Assembly (NCBI RefSeq): GCF_032854445.1
Contig: NW_027018222.1
Span: 1 to 54,654 of the forward strand
Direction: 5' to 3'
Origin: Liolophura sinensis
Taxonomy: Eukaryota; Mollusca; Polyplacophora; Chitonida; Chitonidae
Length of the DNA stretch: 54,654 nt
Positions 8,741 to 22,900 of this stretch are shown piece after piece; position 1 is the stretch's first letter; each line of letters starts with the position of its first letter. Below the pieces are notes generated by a model. It saw only the letters and a list, made by a program, of their open reading frames with translations, did no database searches and had not been told where the DNA came from. Both the position numbers and the translations under genes were made by a program.

Positions 8741-10917
8741 CCACACCATTTGTTTATAAAAAAACACAAGGTACTTGATACAGTCTGCTGTAAAAAGTAC
8801 AATTGAACACTGACCCACATCAATAAGGTGCCAAAGGATGCGCAATTGGGCCAGGCATCTCCAGCTGTTGAAAAATTGCAAATTTCTATGGTTTCCATGG
8901 ATTAAGAGCCGTTGCTGGGCACGTGATCTTGACATCATTGATTATTCATTTGTGGCTACAGCCAAAAGTATTGGTCGGAGAGCAACGCGGTTTGCACCAT
9001 TCGATTTCTCGTCACAAAATACGTCGGATTAGCCTCTTTCCAGCAGCATTGGAACAGTTTTTCCACTTTTGTGTTTTTGCCTGGTCTTTTTGCTTATTGA
9101 AATCGGCTACATTAACTATGTACAATCGCGACTGGTCATTACTATATTCAACTTTTCATTATAAGTTATGTGCCCTTCGGTAGCCCAGACGACGTCAAAT
9201 CTTTGGGCCAAGCCCATTTAACTCACCCAGCGAATGTCTTACTTCTAAGTCGAAGACAAACTCAATGTCTTTATCTACATGTAGAAAAACCACACCATTT
9301 GTATATAAAAAAAACAAAAGGTACTTGATACAATCCGCTGTAAAAAGTACAATTGAACACTGACCCACATCAATAAGGTGCCAAAGGATGCGCAATTGGG
9401 CCAGGCATCTCCAGCTGTTGAAAAATTGCAAATTTCCTTGGTTTCCATGGAGTAAGAGCCGTTGCTGGGCACGTGATCTTGACATCATTGATTATTCATT
9501 TGTGGCTACAGCCAAAAGTATTGGTCGGAAAGCAACGCGGTTTGCACCATTCGATTTCTCGTCACAAAATACGTGGGATTAGCCTCTTACCAGCAGCATT
9601 GGAACAGTTTTTCCACTTTTGGATTTTTGCCTGGTCTTTTTGCTAATTGAAATCGGCTACATTAACTATGTACAATCCCGACTGGTCATTACTATATTTA
9701 GCATTTCATTATAAGTTATGTGCCCTTCGGTAGCCCAGACGACGTCAAATCTTTGGGCAAGCCCATTTAACTCACCCAGCAAATGTCTTACTTCTAAGTC
9801 GAAGACAAACTCAATGTCTTTATCTACATGTAGAAAAACCACACCATTTGTTTATAAAAAAACACAAGGTACTTGATACAGTCTGCTGTAAAAAGTACAA
9901 TTGAACACTGACCCACATCAATAAGGTGCCAAAGGATGCGCAATTAAGCCAGGCATCTCCAGCTGTTGAAAAATTGCAAATTTCCTTGGTTTCCATGGAG
10001 TAAGAGCCGTTGCTGGGCACGTGATCTGGACATCATTGATTATTCATTTGTGGCTACAGCCAAAAGTATTGGTCGGAGAGCAACGCGGTTTGCACCATTC
10101 GATTTCTCGTCACAAAATACGTCGGATTAGCCTCTTACCAGCAGCATTGGAACAGTTTTTCTACTTTTGGATTTTTGCCTGGTCTTTTTGCGAATTGAAA
10201 TCGGCTACATTAACTATGTACAATCGCGACTGGTCATTACTATATTCAACTTTTCATTATAAGTTATGTGCCCTTCGGTAGCCCAGACGACGTCAAATCT
10301 TTGGGCCAAGCCCATTTAACTCACCCAGCAAATTTCTTACTTCTAAGTCGAAGAAAAACTCAATGTCTTTATCTACATGTAGAAAAACCACACCATTTGT
10401 ATATAAAAAAAACACAAGGTACTTGATACAATCCGCTGTGAAAAGTACAATTGAACACTGACCCACATCAATAAGGTGCCAAAGGATGCGCAATTGGGCC
10501 AGGCATCTCCAGCTGTTGAAAAATTGCAAATTTCCTTGGTTTCCATGGAGTAAGAGCCGTTGCTGGGCACGTGATCTTGACATCATTGATTATTCATTTG
10601 TGGCTACAGCCAAAAGTATTGGTCGCAGAGCAACGCGGTTTGCACCATTCGATTTCTCGTCACAAAATACGTCGGATTAGCCTCTTACCAGCAGCATTGG
10701 AACAGTTTTTCCACTTTTGGATTTTTGCCTGGTCTTTTTGCTAATTGAATTCGGCTACATTATCTATGTACAATCGCGACTGGTCATTACTATATTCAGC
10801 ATTTCATTATAAGTTATGTGCCCTTCGGTAGCCCAGACGACGTCAAATCTTTGGGCCAAGCCCATTTAACTCACCCAGCAAATGTCTTACTCCTAAGTCG
10901 AAGACAAACTCAATGTC

Positions 10918-10937
10918 TTTATCTACATGTAGATAAA
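10918..10937. other. 20-bp perfect palindrome in monomer 20
   Basis: Same 20-bp palindrome, 2,197 bp from the one at 8721, inherited with the 4-monomer repeat. Confidence 0.9.
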
Positions 10938-13507
10938 CCACACCATTTGTTTATAAAAAAACACAAGGTACTTGATACAGTCTGCTGTAAAAAGTACAAT
11001 TGAACACTGACCCACATCAATAAGGTGCCAAAGGATGCGCAATTGGGCCAGGCATCTCCAGCTGTTGAAAAATTGCAAATTTCTATGGTTTCCATGGATT
11101 AAGAGCCGTTGCTGGGCACGTGATCTTGACATCATTGATTATTCATTTGTGGCTACAGCCAAAAGTATTGGTCGGAGAGCAACGCGGTTTGCACCATTCG
11201 ATTTCTCGTCACAAAATACGTCGGATTAGCCTCTTTCCAGCAGCATTGGAACAGTTTTTCCACTTTTGTGTTTTTGCCTGGTCTTTTTGCTTATTGAAAT
11301 CAGCTACATTAACTATGTACAATCGCGACTGGTCATTACTATATTCAACTTTTCATTATAAGTTATGTGCCCTTCGGTAGCCCAGACGACGTCAAATCTT
11401 TGGGTCAAGCCCATTTAACTCACCCAGCAAATGTCTTACTTCTAAGTCGAAGACAAACTCAATGTCTTTATCTACATGTAGAAAAACCACACCATTTGTA
11501 TATAAAAAAAACAAAAGGTACTTGATACAATCCGCTGTAAAAAGTACAATTGAACACTGACCCACATCAATAAGGTGCCAAAGGATGCGCAATTGGGCCA
11601 GGCATCTCCAGCTGTTGAAAAATTGCAAATTTCCTTGGTTTCCATGGAGTAAGAGCCGTTGCTGGGCACGTGATCTTGACATCATTGATTATTCATTTGT
11701 GGCTACAGCCAAAAGTATTGGTCGGAAAGCAACGCGGTTTGCACCATTCGATTTCTCGTCACAAAATACGTGGGATTAGCCTCTTACCAGCAGCATTGGA
11801 ACAGTTTTTCCACTTTTGGATTTTTGCCTGGTCTTTTTGCTAATTGAAATCGGCTACATTAACTATGTACAATCGCGACTGGTCATTACTATATTTAGCA
11901 TTTCATTATAAGTTATGTGCCCTTCGGTAGCCCAGACGACGTCAAATCTTTGGGCCAAGCCCATTTAACTCACCCAGCAAATGTCTTACTTCTAAGTCGA
12001 AGACAAACTCAATGTCTTTATCTACATGTAGAAAAACCACACCATTTGTTTATCAAAAAAACACAAGGTACTTGATACAGTCTGCTGTAAAAAGTACAAT
12101 TGAACACTGACCCACATCAATAAGGTGCCAAAGGATGCGCAATTAAGCCAGGCATCTCCAGCTGTTGAAAAATTGCAAATTTCCTTGGTTTCCATGGAGT
12201 AAGAGCCGTTGCTGGGCACGTGATCTGGACATCATTGATTATTCATTTGTGGCTACAGCCAAAAGTATTGGTCGGAGAGCAACGCGGTTTGCACCATTTC
12301 GATTTCTCGTCACAAAATACGTCGGATTAGCCTCTTACCAGCAGCATTGGAACAGTTTTTCTACTTTTGGATTTTTGCCTGGTCTTTTTGCGAATTGAAA
12401 TCGGCTACATTAACTATGTACAATCGCGACTGGTCATTACTATATTCAACTTTTCATTATAAGTTATGTGCCCTTCGGTAGCCCAGACGACGTCAAATCT
12501 TTGGGCCAAGCCCATTTAACTCACCCAGCAAATGTCTTACTTCTAAGTCGAAGAAAAACTCAATGTCTTTATCTACATGTAGAAAAACCACACCATTTGT
12601 ATATCAAAAAAAACAAATGGTACTTGATACAATCCGCTGTAAAAAGTACAATTGAACACTGACCCACATCAATAAGGTGCCAAAGGATGCGCAATTGGGC
12701 CAGGCATCTCCAGCTGTTGAAAAATTGCAAATTTCCTTGGTTTCCATGGAGTAAGAGCCGTTGCTGGGCACGTGATCTTGACATCATTGATTATTCATTT
12801 GTGGCTACAGCCAAAAGTATTGGTCGGAGAGCAACGCGGTTTGCACCATTCGATTTTTCGTCACAAAATACGTCGGATTAGCCTCTTACCAGCAGCATTG
12901 GAACAGTTTTTCTACTTTTGGATTTTTGCCTGGTCTTTTTGCGAATTGAAATCGGCTACATTAACTATGTACAATCGCGACTGGTCATTACTATATTCAA
13001 CTTTTCATTATAAGTTATGTGCCCTTCGGTAGCCCAGACGACGTCAAATCTTTGGGCCAAGCCCATTTAACTCACCCAGCAAATGTCTTACTTCTAAGTC
13101 GAAGACAAACTCAATGTCTTTATCTACATGTAGAAAAACCACACCATTTGTATATAAAAAAAACACAAGGTACTTGATACAATCCGCTGTAAAAAGTACA
13201 ATTGAACACTGACCCACATCAATAGGGTGCCAAAGGATGCGCAATTGGACCAGGCATCTCCAGCTGCTGAAAAATTGCAAATTTCCTTGGTTTCCATGGA
13301 GTAAGAGCCGTTGCTGGGCACGTGATCTTGACATCATTGATTATTCATTTGTGGCTACAGCCAAAAGTATTGGTCGGAGAGCAACGCGGTTTGCACCATT
13401 CCATTTCTCGTCACAAAATACGTCGGATAAGCCTCTTACCAGCAGCATTGGAACAGTTTGCATACTTTTGGATTTTTGCCTGGTCTGTTTGCGAATTGAA
13501 ATCGGCT

Positions 13508-13668
13508 ACATTAACTATGTACAATCGCGACTGGTCATTACTATATTCAACTTTTTATTTTAAGTTATGTGCCCCTTCGGTAGCCCAGACATTAACTATG
13601 TACAATCGCGACTGGTCATTACTATATTCAACTTTTCATTATAAGTTATGTGCCCTTCGGTAGCCCAG
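13508..13668 (+). repeat. 80-bp internal tandem duplication in monomer 25 (631 bp)
   Basis: The segment from ACATTAAC to GTAGCCCAG occurs twice, at 13508-13588 (81 bp, one extra C in GCCCCTTCGG) and 13589-13668. The first copy has CTTTTTATTTTAAG and the second the common CTTTTCATTATAAG. This monomer has TTTGCATAC where the other long monomers have TTTGCCCAC. Confidence 0.95.
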
Positions 13669-16600
13669 ACGACGTCAAATCTTTGGGCCAAGCCCATTTA
13701 ACTCACCCAGCAAATGTCTTTCTTCTAAGTCGAAGACAAACTCAATGTCTTTATCTACATGTAGAAAAACCACACCATTTGTATATAAAAAAAACACAAG
13801 GTACTTGATACAGTCTGCTGTAAAAAGTACAATTGAACACTGACCCACATCAATAAGGTGCCAAAAGATGCGCAATTGGGCCAGGCATCTCCAGCTGTTG
13901 AAAAATTGCAAATTTCTATGGTTTCCAAGGATTAAGAGCCGTTGCTGGGCACGTGATCTTGACATCATTGATTATTCATTTGTGGCTACAGCCAAAAGTA
14001 TTGGTCGGAGAGCAACGCGGTTTGCACCATTCGACTTCTCGTCACAAAATACGTCGGATTAGGCTCTTACCAGCAGCATTGGAACTGTTTCTTTTACTTT
14101 CGGATTTTTGCCCGGTCTTTTTGCTAATTGAAATCGGCTACATTAACTATGTACAATCGCGACTGGTCATTACTATATTCAACTTTTCATTATAAGTTAT
14201 GTGCCCTTCGGTAGCCCAGACGACGTCAAATCTTTGGGCCAAGCCCATTTAACTCACCCAGCAAATGTCTTACTTCTAAGTCGAAGAAAAACTCAATGTC
14301 TTTATCTACATGTAGAAAAACCACACCATTTGTATATCAAAAAAAACAAATGGTACTTGATACAATCCGCTGTAAAAAGTACAATTGAACACTGACCCAC
14401 ATCAATAAGGTGCCAAAGGATGCGCAATTGGGCCAGGCATCTCCAGCTGTTGAAAAATTGCAAATTTCCTTGGTTTCCATGGAGTAAGAGCCGTTGCTGG
14501 GCACGTGATCTTGACATCATTGATTATTCATTTGTGGCTACAGCCAAAAGTATTGGTCGGAGAGCAACGCGGTTTGCACCATTCGATTTTTCGTCACAAA
14601 ATACGTCGGATTAGCCTCTTACCAGCAGCATTGGAACAGTTTTTCTACTTTTGGATTTTTGCCTGGTCTTTTTGCGAATTGAAATCGGCTACATTAACTA
14701 TGTACAATCGCGACTGGTCATTACTATATTCAACTTTTCATTATAAGTTATGTGCCCTTCGGTAGCCCAGACGACGTCAAATCTTTGGGCCAAGCCCATT
14801 TAACTCACCCAGCAAATGTCTTACTTCTAAGTCGAAGAAAAACTCAATGTCTTTATCTACATGTAGAAAAACCACACCATTTGTATATAAAAAAAACACA
14901 AGGTACTTGATACAATCCGCTGTGAAAAGTACAATTGAACACTGACCCACATCAATAAGGTGCCAAAGGATGCGCAATTGGGCCAGGCATCTCCAGCTGT
15001 TGAAAAATTGCAAATTTCCTTGGTTTCCATGGAGTAAGAGCCGTTGCTGGGCACGTGATCTTGACATCATTGATTATTTATTTGTGGCTACAGCCAAACG
15101 TATTGGTCGGAAAGCAACGCGGTTTGCACCATTCGATTTCTCGTCACAAAATACGTGGGATTAACCTCTTACCAGCAGCATTGGAACAGTTTTTCCACTT
15201 TTGGATTTTTGCCTGGTCTTTTTGCTAATTGAAATCGGCTACATTAACTATGTACAATCGCGACTGGTCATTACTATATTCAGCATTTCATTATAAGTTA
15301 TGTGCCCTTCGGTAGCCCAGACGACGTCAAATCTTTGGGCCAAGCCCATTTAACTCACCCAGCAAATGTCTTTCTCCTAAGTCGAAGACAAACTCAATGT
15401 CTACATGTAGAAAAACCACACCATTTGTTTATAAAAAAACACAAGGTACTTGATACAGTCTGCTGTAAAAAGTACAATTGAACACTGACCCACATCCATA
15501 AGGTGCCAAAGGATGCGCAATTGGGCCAGGCATCTCCAGCTGTTGAAAAATTGCAAATTTCTATGGTTTCCATGGATTAAGAGCCGTTGCTGGGCACGTG
15601 ATCTTGACATCATTGATTATTCATTTGTGGCTACAGCCAAAAGTATTGGTCGGAGAGCAACGCGGTTTGCACCATTCGATTTCTCGTCACAAAATACGTC
15701 GGATTAGCCTCTTACCAGCAGCATTGGAACAGTTTTTCCACTTTTGTGTTTTTGCCTGGTCTTTTTGCTTATTGAAATCGGCTACATTAACTATGTACAA
15801 TCGCGACTGGTCATTACTATATTCAACTTTTCATTATAAGTTATGTGCCCTTCGGTAGCCCAGACGACGTCAAATCTTTGGGCCAAGCCCATTTAACTCA
15901 CCCAGCAAATGTCTTACTTCTAAGTCGAAGACAAACTCAATGTCTTTATCTACATGTAGAAAAACCACACCATTTGTATATCAAAAAAAACAAATGGTAC
16001 TTGATACAATCCGCTGTAAAAAGTACAATTGAACACTGACCCACATCAATAAGGTGCCAAAGGATGCGCAATTGGGCCAGGCATCTCCAGCTGTTGAAAA
16101 ATTGCAAATTTCCTTGGTTTCCATGGAGTAAGAGCCGTTGCTGGGCACGTGATCTTGACATCATTGATTATTCATTTGTGGCTACAGCCAAAAGTATTGG
16201 TCGGAGAGCAACGCGGTTTGCACCATTCGATTTCTCGTCACAAAATACGTCGGATTAGCCTCTTACCAGCAGCATTGGAACAGTTTTTCTACTTTTGGAT
16301 TTTTGCCTGGTCTTTTTGCGAATTGAAATCGGCTACATTAACTATGTACAATCGCGACTGCTCATTACTATATTCAGCATTTCATTATAAGTTATGTGCC
16401 CTTCGGTAGCCCAGACGACGTCAAATCTTTGGGCCAAGCCCATTTAACTCACCCAGCAAATGTCTTTCTTCTAAGTCGAAGACAACTCAATGTCTTTATC
16501 TACATGTAGAAAAACCACACCATTTGTATATAAAAAAAACACAAGGTACTTGATACAATCCGCTGTAAAAAGTACAATTGAACACTGACCCACATCAATA

Positions 16601-17432
16601 AGGTGCCAAAGGATGCGCAATTGGGCCAGGCATCTCCAGCTGTTGAAAAATTGCAAATTTCCTTGGTTTCCATGGAGTAAGAGCCGTTGCTGGGCACGTG
16701 ATCTTGACATCATTGATTATTCATTTGTGGCTACAGCCAAAAGTATTGGTCGGAGAGCAACGCGGTTTGCACCATTCGATTTTTCGTCACAAAATACGTC
16801 GGATTAGCCTCTTACCAGCAGCATTGGAACAGTTTTTCTACTTTTGGATTTTTGCCTGGTCTTTTTGCGAATTGAAATCGGCTACATTAACTATGTACAA
16901 TCGCGACTTGTCATTACTATATTCAACTTTTCATTATAAGTTATGTGCCCTTCGGTAGCCCAGACGACGTCAAATCTTTGGGCCAAGCCCATTTAACTCA
17001 CCCAGCAAATGTCTTACTTCTAAGTCGAAGACAAACTCAATGTCTTTATCTACATGTAGAAAAACCACACCATTTGTATATAAAAAAACACAAGGTACTT
17101 GATACAGTCTGCTGTAAAAAGTACAATTGAACACTGACCCACATCAATAAGGTGCCAAAAGATGCGCAATTGGGCCAGGCATCTCCAGCTGTTGAAAAAT
17201 TGCAAATTTCTATGGTGTCCATGGATTAAGAGCCGTTGCTGGGCACGTGATCTTGACATCATTAATTATTCATTTGTGGCTACAGGCAAAAGTATTGGTC
17301 GGAGAGCAACGCGGTTTGCACCATTCGATTTCTCGTCACAAAATACGTCGGATTAGCCTCTTACCAGCAGCATTGGAACAGTTTGCCCACTTTTGGATTT
17401 TTGCCTGGTCTTTTTGCGAATTGAAATCGGCT

Positions 17433-17592
17433 ACATTAACTATGTACAATCGCGACTGGTCATTACTATATTCAACTTTTTATTATAAGTTATGTGCCCT
17501 TCGGTAGCCCAGACATTAACTATGTACAATCGCGACTGGTCATTACTATATTCAACTTTTCATTATAAGTTATGTGCCCTTCGGTAGCCCAG
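17433..17592 (+). repeat. 80-bp internal tandem duplication in monomer 32 (630 bp)
   Basis: Copies lie at 17433-17512 and 17513-17592. The first carries CAACTTTTTATT and the second CAACTTTTCATT. The junction is CCAGACATTAAC, with a two-base AC microhomology. Confidence 0.95.
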
Positions 17593-19942
17593 ACGACGTC
17601 AAATCTTTGGGCCAAGCCCTTTTAACTCACCCAGCAAATGTCTTACTTCTAATTCGAAGACAAACTCAATGTCTTTATCTACATGTAGAAAAACCACACC
17701 ATTTGTATATAAAAAAAACACAAGGTACTTGATACAGTCTGCTGTAAAAAGTACAATTGAACACTGACCCACATCAATAAGGTGCCAAAGGATGCGCAAT
17801 TGGGCCAGGCATCTCCAGCTGTTGAAAAATTGCAAATTTCTATGGTTTCCATGGATTAAGAGCCGTTGCTGGGCACGTGATCTTGACATCATTGATTATT
17901 CATTTGTGGCTACAGCCAAAAGTATTGGTCGGAGAGCAACGCGGTTTGCACCATTCGATTTCTCGTCACAAAATACGTCGGATTAGCCTCTTACCAGCAG
18001 CATTGGAACAGTTTTTCTACTTTTGGATTTTTGCCTGGTCTTTTTGCGAATTGAAATCGGCTACATTAACTATGTACAATCGCGACTGGTCATTACTATA
18101 TTCAGCATTTCATTATAAGTTATGTGCCCTTCGGTAGCCCAGACGACGTCAAATCTTTGGGCCAAGCCCATTTAACTCACCCAGCAAATGTCTTACTTCT
18201 AAGTCGAAGACAAACTCAATGTCTTTATCTACATGTAGAAAAACCACACCATTTGTATATAAAAAAAACACAAGGTACTTGATACAATCCGCTGTAAAAA
18301 GTACAATTGAACACTGACCCACATCAATAAGGTGCCAAAGGATGCGCAATTGGGCCAGGCATCTCCAGCTGTTGAAAAGTTGCAAATTTCCTTGGTTTCC
18401 ATGGAGTAAGAGCCGTTGCTGGGCACGTGATCTTGACATCATTGATTATTTATTTGTGGCTACAGCCAAAAGTATTGGTCGGAGAGCAACGCGGTTTGCA
18501 CCATTCGATTTTTCGTCACAAAATACGTCGGATTAACCTCTTACCAGCAGCATTGGAACAGTTTTTCCACTTTTGGATTTTTGCCTGGTCTTTTTGCTAA
18601 TTGAAATCGGCTACATTAACTATGTACAATCGCGACTGGTCATTACTATATTCAGCATTTCATTATAAGTTATGTGCCCTTCGGTAGCCCAGACGACGTC
18701 AAATCTTTGGGCCAAGCCCATTTAACTCACCCAGCAAATGTCTTTCTCCTAAGTCGAAGACAAACTCAATGTCTACATGTAGAAAAACCACACCATTTGT
18801 TTATAAAAAAACACAAGGTACTTGATACAGTCTGCTGTAAAAAGTACAATTGAACACTGACCCACATCAATAAGGTGCCAAAGGATGCGCAATTGGGCCA
18901 GGCATCTCCAGCTGTTGAAAAATTGCAAATTTCTATGGTTTCCATGGATTAAGAGCCGTTGCTGGGCACGTGATCTTGACATCATTGATTATTCATTTGT
19001 GGCTACAGCCAAAAGTATTGGTCGGAGAGCAACGCGGTTTGCACCATTCGATTTCTCGTCACAAAATACGTCGGATTAGCCTCTTACCAGCAGCATTGGA
19101 ACAGTTTTTCTACTTTTGGATTTTTGCCTGGTCTTTTTGCGAATTGAAATCGGCTACATTAACTATGTACAATCGCGACTGCTCATTACTATATTCAGCA
19201 TTTCATTATAAGTTATGTGCCCTTCGGTAGCCCAGACGACGTCAAATCTTTGGGCCAAGCCCATTTAACTCACCCAGCAAATGTCTTTCTTCTAAGTCGA
19301 AGACAACTCAATGTCTTTATCTACATGTAGAAAAACCACACCATTTGTATATAAAAAAAACACAAGGTACTTGATACAATCCGCTGTAAAAAGTACAATT
19401 GAACACTGACCCACATCAATAAGGTGCCAAAGGATGCGCAATTGGGCCAGGCATCTCCAGCTGTTGAAAAATTGCAAATTTCCTTGGTTTCCATGGAGTA
19501 AGAGCCGTTGCTGGGCACGTGATCTTGACATCATTGATTATTCATTTGTGGCTACAGCCAAAAGTATTGGTCGGAGAGCAACGCGGTTTGCACCATTCGA
19601 TTTCTCGTCACAAAATACGTCGGATTAGCCTCTTACCAGCAGCATTGGAACAGTTTTTCTACTTTTGGATTTTTGCCTGGTCTTTTTGCGAATTGAAATC
19701 GGCTACATTAACTATGTACAATCGCGACTGGTCATTACTATATTCAACTTTTCATTATAAGTTATGTGCCCTTCGGTAGCCCAGACGACGTCAAATCTTT
19801 GGGCCAAGCCCATTTAACTCACCCAGCAAATGTCTTACTTCTAAGTCGAAGACAAACTCAATGTCTTTATCTACATGTAGAAAAACCACACCATTTGTAT
19901 ATAAAAAAACACAAGGTACTTGATACAGTCTGCTGTAAAAAG

Positions 19943-22900
19943 TACAATTGAACACTGACCCACATCAATAAGGTGCCAAAAGATGCGCAATTGGGCCAGG
20001 CATCTCCAGCTGTTGAAAAATTGCAAATTTCCTTGGTGTCCATGGATTAAGAGCCGTTGCTGGGCACGTGATCTTGACATCATTAATTATTCATTTGTGG
20101 CTACAGGCAAAAGTATTGGTCGGAGAGCAACGCGGTTTGCACCATTCGATTTCTCGTCACAAAATACGTCGGATTAGCCTCTTACCAGCAGCATTGGAAC
20201 AGTTTGCCCACTTTTGGATTTTTGCCTGGTCTTTTTGCGAATTGAAATCGGCTACATTAACTATGTACAATCGCGACTGGTCATTACTATATTCAACTTT
20301 TTATTATAAGTTATGTGCCCTTCGGTAGCCCAGACATTAACTATGTACAATCGCGACTGGTCATTACTATATTCAACTTTTCATTATAAGTTATGTGCCC
20401 TTCGGTAGCCCAGACGACGTCAAATCTTTGGGCCAAGCCCTTTTAACTCACCCAGCAAATGTCTTACTTCTAAGTCGAAGACAAACTCAATGTCTTTATC
20501 TACATGTAGAAAAACCACACCATTTGTATATAAAAAAAAACACAAGGTACTTGATACAGTCTGCTGTAAAAAGTACAATTGAACACTGACCCACATCAAT
20601 AAGGTGCCAAAAGATGCGCAATTGGGCCAGGCATCTCCAGCTGTTGAAAAATTGCAAATTTCTATGGTTTCCATGGATTAAGAGCCGTTGCTGGGCACGT
20701 GATCTTGACATCATTGATTATTCATTTGTGGCTACAGCCAAAAGTATTGGTCGGAGAGCAACGCGGTTTGCACCATTCGACTTCTCGTCACAAAATACGT
20801 CGGATTAGGCTCTTACCAGCAGCATTGGAACTGTTTCTTTTACTTTCGGATTTTTGCCTGGTCTTTTTGCTAATTGAAATCGGCTACATTAACTATGTAC
20901 AATCGCGACTGGTCATTACTATATTCAACTTTTCATTATAAATTATGTGCCCTTCGGTAGCCCAGACGACGTCAAATCTTTGGGCCAAGCCCATTTAACT
21001 CACCCAGCAAATGTCTTACTTCTAAGTCGAAGAAAAACTCAATGTCTTTATCTACATGTAGAAAAACCACACCATTTGTATATCAAAAAAAACAAATGGT
21101 ACTTGATACAATCCGCTGTAAAAAGTACAATTGAACACTGACCCACATCAATAAGGTGCCAAAGGATGCGCAATTGGGCCAGGCAACTCCAGCTGTTGAA
21201 AAATTGCAAATTTCCTTGGTTTCCATGGAGTAAGAGCCGTTGCTGGGCACGTGATCTTGACATCATTGATTATTCATTTGTGGCTACAGCCAAAAGTATT
21301 GGTCGGAGAGCAACGCGGTTTGCACCATTCGATTTTTCGTCACAAAATACGTGGGATTAGCCTCTTACCAGCAGCATTGGAACAGTTTTTCTACTTTTGG
21401 ATTTTTGCCTGGTCTTTTTGCGAATTGAAATCGGCTACATTAACTATGTACAATCGCGACTGGTCATTACTATATTCAACTTTTCATTATAAGTTATGTG
21501 CCCTTCGGTAGCCCAGACGACGTCAAATCTTTGGGCCAAGCCCATTTAACTCACCCAGCAAATGTCTTACTTCTAAGTCGAAGAAAAACTCAATGTCTTT
21601 ATCTACATGTAGAAAAAACCACACCATTTGTATATAAAAAAAACACAAGGTACTTGATACAATCCGCTGTGAAAAGTACAATTGAACACTGACCCACATC
21701 AATAAGGTGCCAAAGGATGCGCAATTGGGACAGGCATCTCCAGCTGTTGAAAAATTGCAAATTTCCTTGGTTTCCATGGAGTAAGAGCCGTTGCTGGGCA
21801 CGTGATCTTGACATCATTGATTATTCATTTGTGGCTACAGCCAAAAGTATTGGTCGGAGAGCAACGCGGTTTGCACCATTCGATTTCTCGTCACAAAATA
21901 CGTGGGATTAGCCTCTTTCCAGCAGCATTGGAACAGTTTTTCTACTTTTGGATTTTTGCCTGGTCTTTTTGCGAATTGAAATCGGCTACATTAACTATGT
22001 ACAATCGCGACTGGTCATTACTATATTCAACTTTTCATTATAAGTTATGTGCCCTTCGGTAGCCCAGACGACGTCAAATCTTTGGGCCAAGCCCATTTAA
22101 CTCACCCAGCAAATGTCTTACTTCTAAGTCGAAGACAAACTCAATGTCTTTATCTACATGTAGAAAAACCACACCATTTGTATATAAAAAAAACACAAGG
22201 TACTTGATACAATCCGCTGTAAAAAGTACAATTGAACACTGACCCACATCATTAAGGTGCCAAAGGATGCGCAATTGGGCCAGGCATCTCCAGCTGTTGA
22301 AAAATTGCAAATTTCCTTGGTTTCCATGGAGTAAGAGCCGTTGCTGGGCACGTGATCTTGACATCATTGATTATTTATTTGTGGCTACAGCCAAACGTAT
22401 TGGTCGGAAAGCAACGCGGTTTGCACCATTCGATTTCTCGTCACAAAATACGTGGGATTAACCTCTTACCAGCAGCATTGGAACAGTTTTTCCACTTTTG
22501 GATTTTTGCCTGGTCTTTTTGCTAATTGAAATCGGCTACATTAACTATGTACAATCGCGACTGGTCATTACTATATTCAGCATTTCATTATAAGTTATGT
22601 GCCCTTCGGTAGCCCAGACGACGTCAAATCTTTGGGCCAAGCCCATTTAACTCACCCAGCAAATGTCTTTCTCCTAAGTCGAAGACAAACTCAATGTCTA
22701 CATGTAGAAAAACCACACCATTTGTTTATAAAAAAAACACAAGGTACTTGATACAGTCTGCTGTAAAAACTACAATTGAACACTGACCCACATCAATAAG
22801 GTGCCAAAGGATGCGCAATTGGGCCAGGCATCTCCAGCTGTTGAAAAATTGCAAATTTCTATGGTTTCCATGGATTAAGAGCCGTTGCTGGGCACGTGAT

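Larger units (their letters stand above)
7699..12646 (+). repeat. Monomers 15-23 with a 4-monomer higher-order repeat, 2,197 bp
   Basis: Monomers start at 7699, 8249, 8798, 9348, 9896, 10446, 10995, 11545 and 12095. From about 8690 to 10400 the sequence matches about 10887 to 12600 at an offset of 2,197 bp. Shared rare variants are CTCCTAAGTCG with GTAGATAAACC, CAATTAAGCC, GATCTGGAC and GAAGAAAAACTC. The copies differ at a few sites: AATCCCGAC against AATCGCGAC, TTTGGGCAAG against TTTGGGCCAAG, and an extra T near 12299. The first part of this region is also the cleaner partner of 1-2200. Confidence 0.85.
12647..19942 (+). repeat. Irregular part of the long-monomer domain (monomers 24-36)
   Basis: Monomers start at 12647, 13197 (631 bp), 13828, 14380, 14930 (543 bp), 15473, 16024, 16573, 17122 (630 bp), 17752, 18302 (543 bp), 18845 and 19394. 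The same monomer types occur as in the regular 6-monomer repeat to the right, but in different order and number: long monomers are 3,925 then 2,821 bp apart. Monomers 30-32 match 35-37 at an offset of 2,821 bp, including GACTGCTC and GAAGACAACTC, from roughly 16250 to 17740. Monomers 24 and 27 match at an offset of 1,733 bp. This looks like an older or rearranged edge of the 6-monomer amplification. Confidence 0.8.
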
